A stretch of 64,000 nucleotides of DNA, taken from Yoonia sp. GPGPB17. GTDB taxonomy: Bacteria; Pseudomonadota; Alphaproteobacteria; Rhodobacterales; Rhodobacteraceae. Where the stretch lies: positions 620,001 through 684,000 of the forward strand of contig NZ_JATACI010000002.1 in the NCBI RefSeq assembly GCF_037892195.1. The letters run 5' to 3'. Positions 42,259 through 53,193 of the stretch are shown here, piece after piece. Each line of letters opens with the position of its first letter. The first letter of the stretch is position 1. Below the pieces are notes generated by a model. The model was not told the origin of the DNA. It searched no databases and saw nothing but the letters and a program-made list of their open reading frames with translations. Both the position numbers and the translations under genes were made by a program.

Positions 42259-43427
42259 ATGACACCGGCCGCACGTATTAGCGCAGCCATCAGCTTGATC
42301 GACCGCATTCAAGCTGGCGCACTTGCAGACCGTGTTCTGACCGATTGGGGACGCAAGAACCGATACGCTTACTCAAAGGACAGAGCCGCCATCGGCGACA
42401 TTGTGTATGACGTGCTGCGCAAGAAGCAAAGCTGCGCATCACTCGGCGGGGGCGAGACGGGAAGAGCGCTCTTGCTGGGTTACATTCGTGACGGCGGGCA
42501 AGATCCGGCGACCGTTTTCGGTGCCGATCAATATGCGCCATCCAAACTGAGTGATGAAGAACTGTCTTTAGTTCAGTCTGCACCAATTCGATCCAACGAG
42601 TCCCGTGACTTTCCCGAATGGCTTTGGCCGGACTTGATGCGGTCTCATCAATACAATGCGCAGGCTATAGCGTTGGCGATGCAGGACAGAGCGCCCGTGC
42701 ATCTTCGCGTGAACCTCATGAAACTGAATCGCGAAGAGGCGATCACTGCACTTGCTGACGAAGGCGTCATTTGTAAGCCGCTCACCCTGTCTCCGTCAGC
42801 TTTGCAAGTCGTTGACGGCGCGCGGAAGATTAGGAATTCGCGGTCCTATCAGAATGGGGCCGTTGAACTGCAAGATGCTTCATCCCAGGCCGTTGCCGAT
42901 ATGGTGCCGCTGAAACAGGGCGAGACCTTGCTCGATTTCTGTGCAGGTGCTGGTGGCAAGGTTCTGGCTGTGGTTACCGCACGGTCGGCATGTTTTTTGC
43001 ATATGACGTCGATCAACGCAGAATGAAAGACTTGCCCGTCAGGGCCGCCCGTGCGGGCGCACGTATCAAGCGAGTTTCGCCCAAAGACATTGAACAAGGT
43101 CGGTGGTTTGATACCGTTCTGGTCGACGCACCGTGTTCGGGCAGTGGATCCTGGCGTCGCGATCCACAGGGTAAGTGGTTGCTTACCCCAGAAAAGCTTG
43201 ATCACGTTCAGAGTTTGCAGAGAGATATCCTTGATCGTGCGGCCAAGCTCGTTAAGCGGCAAGGGCATCTTGTTTATGCGACGTGTTCCTTGCTTGATTG
43301 CGAAAACGAACGGCAAGTCCAGGATTTTCTGACCAGAAATCCTGATTTCTCGATCGGTCTCGAACGGCAGTTTACGCCGCTGTCGGGCAGCGATGGTTTC
43401 TACTGTTGTGTGCTTCGCCGAGATTGA
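42259..43427 (+). CDS. RsmB/NOP-family rRNA m5C methyltransferase (one frameshift)
   Basis: SAM-dependent RNA cytosine-5 methyltransferase, probably for 16S rRNA. The N-terminal ~130 residues are an RNA-binding domain. GAVELQDASSQAVADMVPLK and LDFCAGAGGKVLA form the SAM site, VLVDAPCSGSGSWRRDPQGK contains the PC catalytic Cys, and LVYATCSLLDCENERQV the second Cys. The frame breaks in a T6 tract near 42990-42996 (seven T needed), giving ACFFAYDVDQRRMKDL. Repaired length is about 389 residues. It follows guaB by 33 bases. Confidence 0.88.
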
Positions 43428-43597
43428 CAGCCAAGAAAGAAGCTGAGCGTTCTGCAGCACGGCCAATGATATTCTGCACCTGTGGCATTATGAAACAACG
43501 ATACAACCTAGAATTGATTTGAGCGATTTGCTATTGGTGTTTAAGGGGGCGTTAACCATTCGGAGCTTAACTGGGTGCGCGTAGTGAGGTTTGTTGA

Positions 43598-45938
43598 GTG
43601 CCTTTTGATCAATCGTTTGAGATAAAACCTGCCTTGGTGACCGCCAGAACACCCTCAGTTGTGAGCCTATTGGCTTCGGGGCTTTTGTGTATTGCCGCTG
43701 CTGCCGCAGCGCCGCTGGTTCCGTTGCAATACGGATGTGCCATTTGTGGTGGTATATTGCTGTTTTTGGCTGTTTTCGCGAAATGGTCGGAACGGGGTGC
43801 GCAGGTTGCGAATGCGCGACTGCGCGAAACGGCACGTCGGATCATTGCACATGATGTTGGTGTCGGTTTTGTCACTGATGGGGCCGGGGTCGTACAGTTT
43901 TCAAATGCAGCAGCCATGGATCGCTTTGGCGATAGCCAGGGGCGCAGTCTGGCCAATGTCTTTGAACTGATGCTGGCGAACCCAGGGGGGTGCTTTCTCA
44001 GGTGATCGCACAGGCAAGTCAGACCGGCGCGCAGACAGAAGACATTGTTACGCGCGCCGGGCATTTCCGCTTGCGATTGCTGATCATGAGTGCGCAATGC
44101 CAGATGTGGTGGCTTGATGATGCAAGCCAAGGCGGCCTTGGGCCCAACAAACAAGGCAATCAGCAGACATTCGCCATGATGACCGTGGCTGCTGACGGTC
44201 GTGTGTTGGGTATGAACGACGCTTTTGGCGTGTTGGTGGGGTCGTCGCACGCGCATCTGGACGACATTTTTGAAGATTTGCCGCTACGTAACGGGCAGGT
44301 GCACAGTGTGCGGGGGGTGGATGGTACCCTTCCGGTCGTGGTTGCGATGATCGCGGGCAAGGGGGATACCAGTCACGTCTATTTGCTGCCCGGGGCCAGC
44401 GCAACGCAGATGCCGCCGCAACTAGAGGCGGGATGGGACGCGATTGAGGATTTGCCGGTGCCGCTGTTAAAAGTCGCGCAGGATGGTGCAGTTTTGGGGT
44501 CAAACCGTGAAGCGCGCCAACTTTTGGGGATTGGCAGCACAGCGGGATGCAACCTTGCAGACGTTCTGAATGATCCCGGTCGGCCGATCAATGATTGGCT
44601 GTCCGAGGCATTGACTGGTCATGCCGGAAACGTCTCGCAGTTCCTGCATGGGCGGGGCAAGAAACAAGATACTTTCGTTCAAGTCACGCTCAACACCGCC
44701 GGTGGGCCCGATGACTTGCACCTGATTGCCGTACTAAACGATGTGACAGAGTTGCGGTCGTTAGAGTTGCAGTTTGTGCAAAGCCAGAAGATGCAGGCGA
44801 TTGGGCAACTGGCTGGGGGGTCGCGCATGACTTCAATAATTTGCTGACCGCTATTTCGGGGCACTGTGAGCTTTTGTTGTGCAATCATGATGAGCATGAT
44901 CAGGACTATGGCGATTTGATCCAAATCCATCAAAACACCAATCGTGCCGCCAGTCTTGTTGGACAGCTGCTTGCGTTTTCGCGCAAGCAAAACCTACAAC
45001 TCGAGACGATTGACTTGCGCGATACGCTGTCGGATCTGGCTCATCTGTTGAACCGTCTGGTTGGAGAAAAAGTGACCCTGACTCTCGATCATGATCCCCA
45101 ATTGGCGCATATCAGAGCAGATAAGCGGCAACTCGAACAGGTTCTGATGAACCTTGTGGTCAATGCCCGCGATGCCATGCAGGGCGCAGGCGAAATTCGC
45201 GTTGTTACCAAAAACACAACATTGACCAAGGCAATGCATCGTGACCGGGCGACCGTGCCAGCCGGTGACTATGTGTTGGTTAAGGTGATTGATGAAGGGC
45301 AGGGCATTCTGGCCGAAAAGCTGGGCAAGATTTTTGAACCCTTCTTTACCACCAAACGCCCCGGCGAAGGCACCGGACTGGGCCTATCGACGGCGTATGG
45401 GATCGTCAAGCAGACCGGCGGATACATCTTCGTTGATACGGTTGTCGGGGAAGGAACTACGTTTTCTCTTTTCTTTCCGTGTCACGTTGAAAAGGAAAAA
45501 CCAGCATCAGATGCGCCGCCCGCCGCGCAGCCACGCATTAAGACAAGCGCCGAAGGTGTCGTTCTTTTGGTTGAAGACGAAGCACCTGTCAGAGCCTTTG
45601 CGACGCGCGCGTTGCGCTTGCGCGGCTATACCGTGCTCGAGGCCGACCATGCAGAGGCCGCGCTTGAAATGCTTGAAAATGAAGACCTGCATGTTGATAT
45701 CTTCGTCACGGATGTCATCATGCCCGGCCTTGATGGGCCAACTTGGGTGCGCCAAGCCTTGAAATCACGCCCAGATACCAAGGTTGTTTTCGTCTCGGGG
45801 TACCCTGAGGATGCATTTGACGACGGACAGCCGGAAGTGTTGGGTGCGGCATTCCTGCCTAAACCGTTCTCACTGAAGGATTTGACGGATGCAGTGCAAG
45901 ACCAACTGCGTGGAACTGCGGAACTTGTGGAAGGTTAG
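43598..45938 (+). CDS. cckA: CckA-like hybrid sensor histidine kinase (two frameshifts)
   Basis: Membrane hybrid kinase, about 780 residues after repair, beginning at a GTG. Two transmembrane helices occupy residues ~20-65, then PAS-like domains (VGFVTDGAGVVQFSNAAAM and DLPVPLLKVAQDGAVLGSN). The H-box is [20 protein letters not shown]. ATPase motifs are LEQVLMNLVVNARDAMQGAG, IDEGQGILAEKLGKIFEPFF and GEGTGLGLSTAYGIVKQTGG. A C-terminal receiver domain has VLLVEDEAPVRAF, IFVTDVIMPGLDGPTW (phospho-Asp) and FLPKPFSLKDL. This order and the H-box match CckA, the cell-cycle/gene-transfer-agent kinase of Rhodobacterales. Both breaks are G6 tracts where G7 is needed (43985-43990, giving NPGGVLSQV; 44815-44820, giving LAGGVAHDF). 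Confidence 0.85.
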
Positions 45939-46902
45939 CCCAAGGCGACCAGATGTGCCGCTGATCCGGTGAGTGCAGCATAGTCATCTTCGATAACATG
46001 CACTGAAAAGTTGTTCATAAAACCGGCAAAACGGCCTTTGTCCCGGAATGCCTCGCCAAAGCCAAAGTGGTTGAGATGGGGGGCAAAAGCACGGGCCACG
46101 CCGCCGACAAGATAGACCCCCCGAACGGCAATTGGATCAACGAGAGGTTTCCGCAGACGGTGCCCAGGATGCGGGTGAAGAGCCGTGCCGCGGCATCTGC
46201 ACGCGGATCCGATCCGTCTGCGCATGCGGCCATAATATCTTTGGCAGCACATTCGCGCGGGTCATCTGCCTCTTGCCCCAGGAACGCATAAGCGCGTTCC
46301 AAGCCACGGCCAGACAACACGTCTTCGACGGCGGGAAAACCATGCGCAGTGGATACGAATTGACACAACCGTAGCTCCATCTCATTGCGGATCGGCAAGT
46401 TTGCGTGTCCGCTTTCAGAAGGAGTGACAATGCGCCCATTTGGCAGGTCATAAACCGGCGCCGCGTTAAATCCGGTCCCGACCCCCACCACCAACCTCGC
46501 AGCATTCGGACTGCTTGCAGGCCCGGACAGAATACTGCGGATATTTGCTGCGTCGATGTGCCCCAATGCATGGCCCTGCGCCTGAAGATCATTCAGGATT
46601 GCCACCGTTTCGGCCTTCGTGGCACGTGCCAGCGTCTCTTTGTCGATTGTCCAATCCAGATTGGTCATCGTTGCCCGACCATCGCGCACCGGGCCTGCAA
46701 CCGCGACGCAGGCCGCAATTGGATCAACACCGCCTTCATCGGTGATGTAGCGGGTCAACACTGACTCGAGCCCCTGAAATTCCGCATTGCGATAGCGTCG
46801 GATTGTACGGTCAACAATGCGGCGCCCGTCGGCCAGAGCCACGCGTGTGTTGGTGCCGCCGATATCGGCAACCAAAGAGTATTTATTTTCGGGGTGTCCC
46901 AT
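45935..46902 (-). CDS. glk: Glucokinase (one frameshift)
   Basis: ATP-dependent glucose kinase of the ROK-unrelated proteobacterial Glk family. LVADIGGTNTRVALADGRRI is the phosphate motif, CVAVAGPVRDGRATMTNLDW and VAILNDLQAQGHAL carry the catalytic Asp region, and VVGVGTGFNAAPVYDLPNG follows. The last ~70 residues (GVYLVGGVARAFAPHL onward) are in another frame because a G tract (46117-46122, six read) needs seven. Repaired length is 322 residues. It is downstream of bglA in the aglR-bglA-glk unit, feeding imported glucose units into glycolysis. Confidence 0.9.
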
Positions 46903-46910
46903 GGCCGTCC

Positions 46911-48233
46911 TTACTGCGCGATCGCTGATTTGAGCGCGTGATAAGATCCTTTCGGCGTCCGCTTCAAGGTTTCAAAGTCAACATAGACCATACCAAACCG
47001 CTTTTCATAGCCAAAGGCCCATTCATAGTTATCCAAGAGAGACCAGTAGAAGAAGCCCTGGACATTGGCACCGTCTGCAATCGCCTGCCTCGTTGCCATT
47101 ACGTGATCCGAGATAAATGCCATCCGCTCAGGATCATAGACCGCACCATTCTCAACTTGGTCATCCCACGCCATGCCATTTTCGGTCACATAGACAGGCA
47201 TATCCCCGATGTAGTCGCGCGAAAGGCGCGTCAGGACAGAGCGGAGCCCATCTGGATAAATCTCCCACCCCATTTGGGTCTTGTCGCCGGGGCCGTCTTC
47301 TGCGACGAGGCGCGGCCAGACGTCTGTTTCATCCGCCAAGACTTTATGGCGCGTATAGTAATTCACACCCAGAAAATCGATGGGTTGACTGACCTCGGCC
47401 ATATCGTCTTCCCATCCAGTGGGCATATGCGGGCCCAATCCAGCCAGCGCCTCGGCGGGGTAGGTGCCCTTCGTGATCGCTTCGATGAACCATCGGTTCA
47501 TGATCGCGTCCCATGTTGTGGCCGCCTGTATGGCTTTGGCAGAATTGTCTTGTGGTTCAGTATGATCGAAGTTCAGCACGACCCCACAGTCCTGTATGCC
47601 CTTGGCGCGCAGTCGCGTCATTGCAACCCCATGCGCCAGATTGATGTGGTGCATGGCGCGGGCGGTGGCCCGGATATCCCTCAGCCCCGGCGCATGATGC
47701 CCAAGGAAATGCGATAGATATGAGACGCACCAGGGTTCATTGATCGTGGCAATTGCAGCGACGCGGTCGCCGATCCTGTCAGTGATGATATCGGCAAAGT
47801 CGCCGAAATAGTTGCAGGTATCCCGGTTCATCCATCCGCCATTGTCGGCCAACGCCGCGGGCAGTTCCCAGTGATAAAGTGTTTGAAAGGGCTTGAGCCC
47901 ACGTTCCAGCATTGCATCGACCAGCCGGTCGTAGAAATCCAGCCCGTCAGGGTTCGGCGTCCGACCATCCGGCATCACCCGCGCCCAGGATGTGGAAAAG
48001 CGGTAGGCATCCATCCCCGCGTCCTTGAGCAGATCAAGGTCTTCGGCAAAGCGATGATAATGATCGCAAGCCACGGCACCATCTTCGGCGCGCACGACGT
48101 TGCCCGGGCCCGCCGCGAATGTATCCCAATGGGTGGCCCCAGCGCGCCCAAATTGATGCCCTTCAATCTGATAGGCAGCGGTTGCAGCCCCAAAGAGAAA
48201 ACCTTGGGGGAAATCGGATCGTTTGAAATCCAT
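46911..48233 (-). CDS. Beta-glucosidase (GH1)
   Basis: Glycoside hydrolase family 1 enzyme of 440 residues, cytosolic (no signal peptide). FLFGAATAAYQIEGHQFG is the GH1 N-terminal signature, AIATINEPWCVSYLSHFLGH contains the acid/base Glu in NEP, and VYVTENGMAWDD the nucleophile Glu. The segment QGFFYWSLLDNYEWAFGY is the C-terminal sugar-binding loop. Start 48233 with AAAGGAC upstream. It lies between aglR and glk, so it probably hydrolyses disaccharides taken up by the Agl transporter or another importer. Confidence 0.93.
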   Translation of the reverse strand: MDFKRSDFPQGFLFGAATAAYQIEGHQFGRAGATHWDTFAAGPGNVVRAEDGAVACDHYHRFAEDLDLLKDAGMDAYRFSTSWARVMPDGRTPNPDGLDFYDRLVDAMLERGLKPFQTLYHWELPAALADNGGWMNRDTCNYFGDFADIITDRIGDRVAAIATINEPWCVSYLSHFLGHHAPGLRDIRATARAMHHINLAHGVAMTRLRAKGIQDCGVVLNFDHTEPQDNSAKAIQAATTWDAIMNRWFIEAITKGTYPAEALAGLGPHMPTGWEDDMAEVSQPIDFLGVNYYTRHKVLADETDVWPRLVAEDGPGDKTQMGWEIYPDGLRSVLTRLSRDYIGDMPVYVTENGMAWDDQVENGAVYDPERMAFISDHVMATRQAIADGANVQGFFYWSLLDNYEWAFGYEKRFGMVYVDFETLKRTPKGSYHALKSAIAQ

Positions 48234-48243
48234 GTTCGTCCTT

Positions 48244-49266
48244 TCAGGGGGCAGGGCCGGTTGACGACCCAACCATCAGTTCTGCTTCGAGCAATTGTTG
48301 TTGTGGCGGTTGCAGTGGGTTTGCAATTGCCGTCAGGAGCATTTCTGCCAACTTGCGACCTGCGTCGCGCACGGATGAGCGGGTGGCTGTGAAAATGGGC
48401 ACATCTCCACCGTTCTGTAAATAGGACAGGGCATCGTCATGGGTCACAACCGATACATCCCTGCCCATCACCAATCCTTTTTCTTCGATTGCCCGTCTGA
48501 CACCCAATGCAGAGATCAAAGAAGAACACAGGATTGCCGTAGGTGCGTTTTCCGCGGCCAGCATGTTTCGCGTGCTCTCGTAGCCAAAGACTTCGGTCAT
48601 CTCGCCTGATCGCATCAGATCGGGATCAAGGGCCACGTCATTGGTGCGCAAAGAGGCCGCATACCCATCGCGCCTGCGATGCGCGAAATCCATGACTTCA
48701 AGGCCGTTGATCAGGGCAATACGTCGATGCCCGAGATCAAACAGGAAATTTGTAGCGCGCTCAAAGGCGCTGCGGTTGTTGACGTCAAGCCAGGCGTAAG
48801 GTTGGTCAAAACCCGACGCGCGCCCATGCACCGCGAAAGGTAAAGCCAGTTCCTGCAAAAGCGCGATGCGCGGATCATCCATACGCGGCCCGTGGACGAT
48901 CACCCCATCCACAGCGCGGCGGGATTTCAGCCCTTCGTAGATACGCCGCTCATCCGCGTCATCCACGATCGAGAGGATCATTTCGTATCCATGGCGTGAA
49001 TATGTTTCGCCTGCGCCAGCGATGAAATCTCCAAAGATCGGGTTCACCATCTCATGTTTACTTGAGAGGGGAATCACATGACCGATGGCCAAAGCCTGTC
49101 CTGTGGCCAGCCCTTTGGCACGTGTTGACGGGCTGTAATTGAATGTCTTCGCGGCCTCTTCGACGCGGCGACGCGTAGAGGGGCTTACCTCCGGATAGCC
49201 GTTTAAAGCGCGGCTGACGGTGGTTTGGCTGAGGCCCAGATTCTGCGAAAGTTCTTTTAAATTCAT
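48244..49266 (-). CDS. aglR: LacI-family transcriptional repressor AglR
   Basis: A 340-residue LacI/GalR regulator. MNLKELSQNLGLSQTTVSRA and LNGYPEVSPSTRRRVEEAAK form the helix-turn-helix and hinge helix, and the rest is a periplasmic-binding-protein-like sugar-sensing core ending with DAGRKLAEMLLTAI. It is divergent from aglEFGAK and heads the bglA-glk genes, the usual position of AglR in Alphaproteobacteria. Palindromes at 49284-49295, 49383-49392 and 49441-49452 are likely operators. A matching palindrome is in front of zwf. Confidence 0.9.
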   Translation of the reverse strand: MNLKELSQNLGLSQTTVSRALNGYPEVSPSTRRRVEEAAKTFNYSPSTRAKGLATGQALAIGHVIPLSSKHEMVNPIFGDFIAGAGETYSRHGYEMILSIVDDADERRIYEGLKSRRAVDGVIVHGPRMDDPRIALLQELALPFAVHGRASGFDQPYAWLDVNNRSAFERATNFLFDLGHRRIALINGLEVMDFAHRRRDGYAASLRTNDVALDPDLMRSGEMTEVFGYESTRNMLAAENAPTAILCSSLISALGVRRAIEEKGLVMGRDVSVVTHDDALSYLQNGGDVPIFTATRSSVRDAGRKLAEMLLTAIANPLQPPQQQLLEAELMVGSSTGPAP

Positions 49267-49283
49267 CGGGTCGGTCGAGCTTT

Positions 49284-49295
49284 CAAAGCGCTATT
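49284..49295. promoter_or_regulatory. Imperfect AglR operator-like site
   Basis: CAAAGCGCTATT keeps the AGCGCT core of the two better palindromes but has only a partly symmetric flank. It lies 18 bases upstream of the aglR start, fitting autoregulation. Confidence 0.4.
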
Positions 49296-49382
49296 ATTCA
49301 AGTTTTTCGCAACGCCGTTGCACGGTTTTACACCGGGAGCCTTCGTTGATTAGCATGATTTTAGGGGAATCCAAGAAAATTT

Positions 49383-49392
49383 TTAGCGCTAA
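49383..49392. promoter_or_regulatory. LacI-type operator in front of aglE
   Basis: TTAGCGCTAA is a perfect palindrome of the LacI-family type, about 150 bases before aglE. A potential -35 (TTGACA) follows at 49403-49408, consistent with an operator next to the aglE promoter. The same core occurs in front of zwf at 32623-32638. Confidence 0.7.
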
Positions 49393-49440
49393 CATACCTG
49401 TATTGACAGACGCTTAAACATCGCTGAGTGTAGGTAAATC

Positions 49441-49452
49441 CAAAGCGCTTTG
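49441..49452. promoter_or_regulatory. Second LacI-type operator in front of aglE
   Basis: CAAAGCGCTTTG is a perfect 12-base palindrome, downstream of the candidate promoter and 93 bases before the aglE start, a position suited to repression. Confidence 0.6.
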
Positions 49453-49544
49453 GGCCGATGATTCCAAATGCGTGCCGGGAATGACAGCACGTGAGTGTGC
49501 ACAGAAGTTACGCGCCGGATTGGGCGCGATTGGGAGGAAAATCA

Positions 49545-50903
49545 ATGAAAACGAAACTGTATGCCAGTGTGGCAGCGGTTGCCCTGACAGCGGGTGCCGC
49601 AAGCGCTGATGGCCATCTTCCGTTCACACCGGGTGAGGGCGATTTCAGCTGGGACAGCTATAATGCATGGGCCGAGGGTGCGCCCGATCTGTCCGGTCAG
49701 GACGTCACAATCTTTGGCCCATGGTTGGCGCCCGAAGATGATATCTTCCGTTCCATGATCGCCTACTTCACCGATGCCACTGGTGCGAACGTCACCTATA
49801 CGGGCTCTGACGGCTTTGAGCAGCAGATCGTGATTGACGCCGAAGCAGGCTCTGCACCAAACATTGCTGTGTTCCCGCAGCCCGGCTTGGCTGCAACGAT
49901 GGCGGCGCAGGGGCTTTTGACACCACTTGGCGACGACATGGGGTCCTGGGTTGCTGACAACTACGCCGCAGGTCAATCCTGGGTTGACCTGGGCACATAC
50001 GGTGACGCGAATGGTGACGACCAGTTCTACGGCTTCTTCTACAACGTGAACGTCAAATCGCTTGTCTGGTACTCACCAGAGAACTTTGAAGACGCGGACT
50101 ATGAAGTGCCAGAAACTATGGAAGACCTGATCGCGCTGTCCGAACAGATGATCGCCGACGGGGAAACGCCATGGTGCATTGGTCTGGGGTCTGGTGCTGC
50201 AACAGGTTGGCCCGCGACCGATTGGGTCGAAGACATCATGCTGCGCACGCAAGCACCTGAGGTCTATGATGGCTGGGTCAGCAATGAGATTGCTTTCACC
50301 GATCCACGCGTGATCGAAGCGGTTGAGACATTTGGCATGTTTGCCAAGAACGATGATATGGTGGTAAGCGGTTCCGCTGCGGTTGGCTCCACAGACTTCC
50401 GCGACAGCCCAACCGGTCTCTTCTCATCGCCACCACAGTGCTACATGCACCGTCAGGCATCCTTTGCGACAGCATTCTTCCCGGATGATGTTGTGCCAGG
50501 CGAAGATGCAGACTTCTTCTACTTCCCATCCTTTGCTGAAAAAGACCTCGGCAACCCGGTTCTGGGCGGTGGTACTTTGATGGCTGTTACTGATGCGTCT
50601 GACGCAACAATGGCCTTCATGGAGTTCCTGCAGCAGCCAATCGCGCACGAAGTGATGATGGCGCAGACCGGCTTCCTGACACCACACTCTGGTGTGAACC
50701 TCGCGGCTTATGGTGACGAAATCCTGCGTGGTCAGGGTGAAATCCTGCTGAACGCCACAACATTCCGCTTCGACGCATCAGACCTGATGCCCGGTGCGAT
50801 TGGTGCAGGCACCTTCTGGACAGGAATGGTGGACTACGTCGGCGGCGCATCCGCTGAAGAAGTCACCGGTGCGATCCAGAGCAGCTGGGATGCGTTGAAG
50901 TAA
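49545..50903 (+). CDS. aglE: Alpha-glucoside ABC transporter substrate-binding protein
   Basis: Periplasmic binding protein of 452 residues with a Sec signal (MKTKLYASVAAVALTAGAAS then ADG). DVTIFGPWLAPEDDIFRSMI is the family-1 sugar-binding start, GSDGFEQQIVIDAEAGSAPN, and GATGWPATDWVEDIMLR near the middle fits AglE. GGGTLMAVTDASDATMAFME is the C-terminal lobe return. GGGAGGAAAATCA precedes the ATG. First gene of aglEFGAK. Confidence 0.95.
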   Translation: MKTKLYASVAAVALTAGAASADGHLPFTPGEGDFSWDSYNAWAEGAPDLSGQDVTIFGPWLAPEDDIFRSMIAYFTDATGANVTYTGSDGFEQQIVIDAEAGSAPNIAVFPQPGLAATMAAQGLLTPLGDDMGSWVADNYAAGQSWVDLGTYGDANGDDQFYGFFYNVNVKSLVWYSPENFEDADYEVPETMEDLIALSEQMIADGETPWCIGLGSGAATGWPATDWVEDIMLRTQAPEVYDGWVSNEIAFTDPRVIEAVETFGMFAKNDDMVVSGSAAVGSTDFRDSPTGLFSSPPQCYMHRQASFATAFFPDDVVPGEDADFFYFPSFAEKDLGNPVLGGGTLMAVTDASDATMAFMEFLQQPIAHEVMMAQTGFLTPHSGVNLAAYGDEILRGQGEILLNATTFRFDASDLMPGAIGAGTFWTGMVDYVGGASAEEVTGAIQSSWDALK

Positions 50904-50938
50904 GCGGTGGCTCCGAGAGCTTAGTCTCACAAGAAATC

Positions 50939-50964
50939 GGTTCGGACGGGTTGTCGTCCGAACC
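50939..50964 (+). other. Intercistronic stem-loop between aglE and aglF
   Basis: GGTTCGGACG and CGTCCGAACC form a perfect 10-bp stem with a GGTTGT loop and no T run. Such structures stabilise or partly terminate the binding-protein message so it is made in excess over the permeases. Confidence 0.75.
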
Positions 50965-51018
50965 AGCAAGCGGCTCAAACCAAAGCCGCAAGAGATACAT
51001 CGCGAAGGGGAGGGCGCT

Positions 51019-52026
51019 ATGAATCCGGCACTACAAGGATTGATCACGATCATTATCGGGGTGGGCGGCTGCGTCGGCTACTTCTACGGGGCGAACCTAT
51101 TTCTCGATAAAGTGCTGTTTAAGCCGACCGGGCCGAACGCAGGACGTAACATCAACCGCGCCAATCAGATCCGGCCATGGTTGTTTCTGTTACCCGCCTT
51201 GCTGGCACTGGGGCTGTATCTCGCTTATCCCGTCTTCGCGACATTGCGTTTGAGTTTCCTTGAGCGGCTTCCCGGCAACCAATACGCCTTCGTCGGCTTC
51301 GACAATTATACCCAGATGTTTGCAGAGCCCAAATTCATGGAAGCCCTGCGCAACAACGTCCTTTGGTTGGTCGTTGTGCCTGCCGCTGCTACCGGTTTCG
51401 GCCTGTTGGCGGCGCAGCTGACGGATCGCCTCAGCTGGGGTAACATCGCCAAGTCCATCGTCTTCATGCCGATGGCGATCTCTTTTGTCGGTGCTGCGGT
51501 TATTTTCAAACTGATCTATGAGGCCCGTCCCGAAGACGTGGCGCAGATCGGTATCCTGAACCATCTTTATCTAACCTTCGGTGGCGATGCGCCGGTGCAA
51601 TGGTTGCAAGTCCCGTTCTGGAATAACTTTTTCCTGATGGCGGTGCTGATCTGGATTCAGACCGGTTTCGCCATGGTCATCCTCTCCGCTGCTTTGCGCG
51701 GCATCCCGGAAGAAACGGTTGAGGCGGCCATCATTGATGGCGCGAACCCGTTCCAGATTTTCTTCAAGATCAAGATTCCGCAGATCATGTCGACCATTGT
51801 GGTGGTCTGGACAACGATCACGATTGCCACGCTCAAAGTCTTTGACATCGTCTTTGCGATGACGAACGGCCAGTGGGAAACGCAGGTCTTGGCGAACTAC
51901 ATGTACGACAAACTGTTCCGCGCGAACGATTGGGGGATGGGGTCAGCCTCGGCGATGATCATCATGCTGATGGTGACGCCAATCCTGGTCTGGAACGTCT
52001 ACAACGCCCGTAAGGAGATGCAGTGA
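51019..52026 (+). CDS. aglF: Alpha-glucoside ABC transporter permease AglF
   Basis: A 335-residue inner-membrane permease, MalF type. About eight hydrophobic segments; the first (LQGLITIIIGVGGCVGYFYG) is separated from the transporter core by a basic stretch. The EAA loop contacting the ATPase is EETVEAAIIDGANPFQIFFK followed by IKIPQI. The stop overlaps the start of aglG (ATG at 52026). Confidence 0.94.
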   Translation: MNPALQGLITIIIGVGGCVGYFYGANLFLDKVLFKPTGPNAGRNINRANQIRPWLFLLPALLALGLYLAYPVFATLRLSFLERLPGNQYAFVGFDNYTQMFAEPKFMEALRNNVLWLVVVPAAATGFGLLAAQLTDRLSWGNIAKSIVFMPMAISFVGAAVIFKLIYEARPEDVAQIGILNHLYLTFGGDAPVQWLQVPFWNNFFLMAVLIWIQTGFAMVILSAALRGIPEETVEAAIIDGANPFQIFFKIKIPQIMSTIVVVWTTITIATLKVFDIVFAMTNGQWETQVLANYMYDKLFRANDWGMGSASAMIIMLMVTPILVWNVYNARKEMQ

Positions 52027-53184
52027 TGGATGCGATGGCAGGAAGAAGGCCCGCAGTCGTTTGGGCGCTGAACATTTCCGTGGTGTTGTTGGTGGCACTG
52101 TGGCTTTTCCCGACACTGGGTTTGCTGATTTCATCCTTCCGGACCGGTGATCAGATCACCGCGTCGGGGTGGTGGTCGTCGCTGTTCCCTGCGGAACAGA
52201 CGATGCAAATCCGTGCCGCGGACCCCGATGATAATCGGGTTGATCTAGGCAATGGACGTTTCATGGTCGAAGGCAACATTTTTGAGGGTGCTGGCTTTGA
52301 AGGTGAGTTGAACGCATGGGGCACCTCTAGCTAAGCGATTGGGTGAGTTTGAGACGGGTGCGACCGCCGATCTGGGCGATGGCGAGACATTCACGCTGCA
52401 AGCCGATGGATCTTATGTCTGGGAAGGCGATGATGACCAGATTAGCGGCCGGGCGCAGCGTGTGTTCCTTGATGTGGTCACGCCACCTGACTTCACGCTT
52501 GAGAACTACAATTTCGTCTTGTTCGACGAAAACAACTCCGAAGGTATGGCAAAGGCGTTCTTTAACACGCTGACGGTTGTGATCCCGGCGACGATTATTC
52601 CAATTCTGATCGCGGCCTTTGCGGCCTATGCGCTGGCCTGGATGGACTTTCCCGGCAGGGCGATCCTGATTGCGGTCATCGTTGGATTGTTGGTGGTCCC
52701 GCTCCAACTGGCGTTGATCCCGCTTCTTTCGCTGCACAATGCGATTGGGATCGGAAAGGGCTATCTGGGGGTCTGGCTTGCGCATACCGGCTTTGGCCTG
52801 CCCTTGGCGATCTATTTGCTACGCAACTACATGGTTGGCCTGCCGCGTGACATTATTGAGAATGCCAAAGTGGATGGCGCGACAGATTTCCAGATCTTTA
52901 CCAAGATCATTCTACCGCTCAGCTTTCCTGCGCTTGCATCCTTTGCGATCTTCCAGTTCCTTTGGACATGGAACGACTTGCTGGTGGCACTGGTGTTCCT
53001 GATTGATGCATCTGGTCAGACGACCGTGATGACCAAGCAGATTGTCGAGCTTTTGGGCACTCGCGGCGGTGATTGGGAAATCCTCGCGACGTCGGCCTTT
53101 GTGTCGATTGCGGTGCCTCTGGCAGTGTTTTTTGCGATGCAGAAGTATCTGGTGCGCGGCCTACTGGCCGGTTCCGTTAAGTAA
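52026..53184 (+). CDS. aglG: Alpha-glucoside ABC transporter permease AglG (one frameshift)
   Basis: MalG-type inner-membrane permease, about 385 residues after repair. WALNISVVLLVALWLFPTLG is the first helix, then a large periplasmic loop (about residues 45-150) that is typical of AglG. The EAA loop is RDIIENAKVDGATDFQIFTK and the protein ends VRGLLAGSVK. The frame breaks at 52330-52336 (GCTAAGC); GCCGGC gives WGTSSRRLGEFETGATADLG. The unbroken length matches the family. Confidence 0.92.
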
Positions 53185-53193
53185 ATTTCAAAT

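Noticed and set aside
42259..43427. Pseudogenisation of guaB, zwf, rsmB and glk as a sign of a reduced symbiont genome
   Set aside because: Breaks are single indels at two sequence types, proteins are otherwise conserved, coding density is normal and essential genes are hit.
43598..45938. Three separate genes (sensor fragment, PAS protein, kinase-receiver) instead of one kinase
   Set aside because: Adding one G to each of two G6 tracts joins them into one continuous CckA-like protein with the invariant H-box intact.
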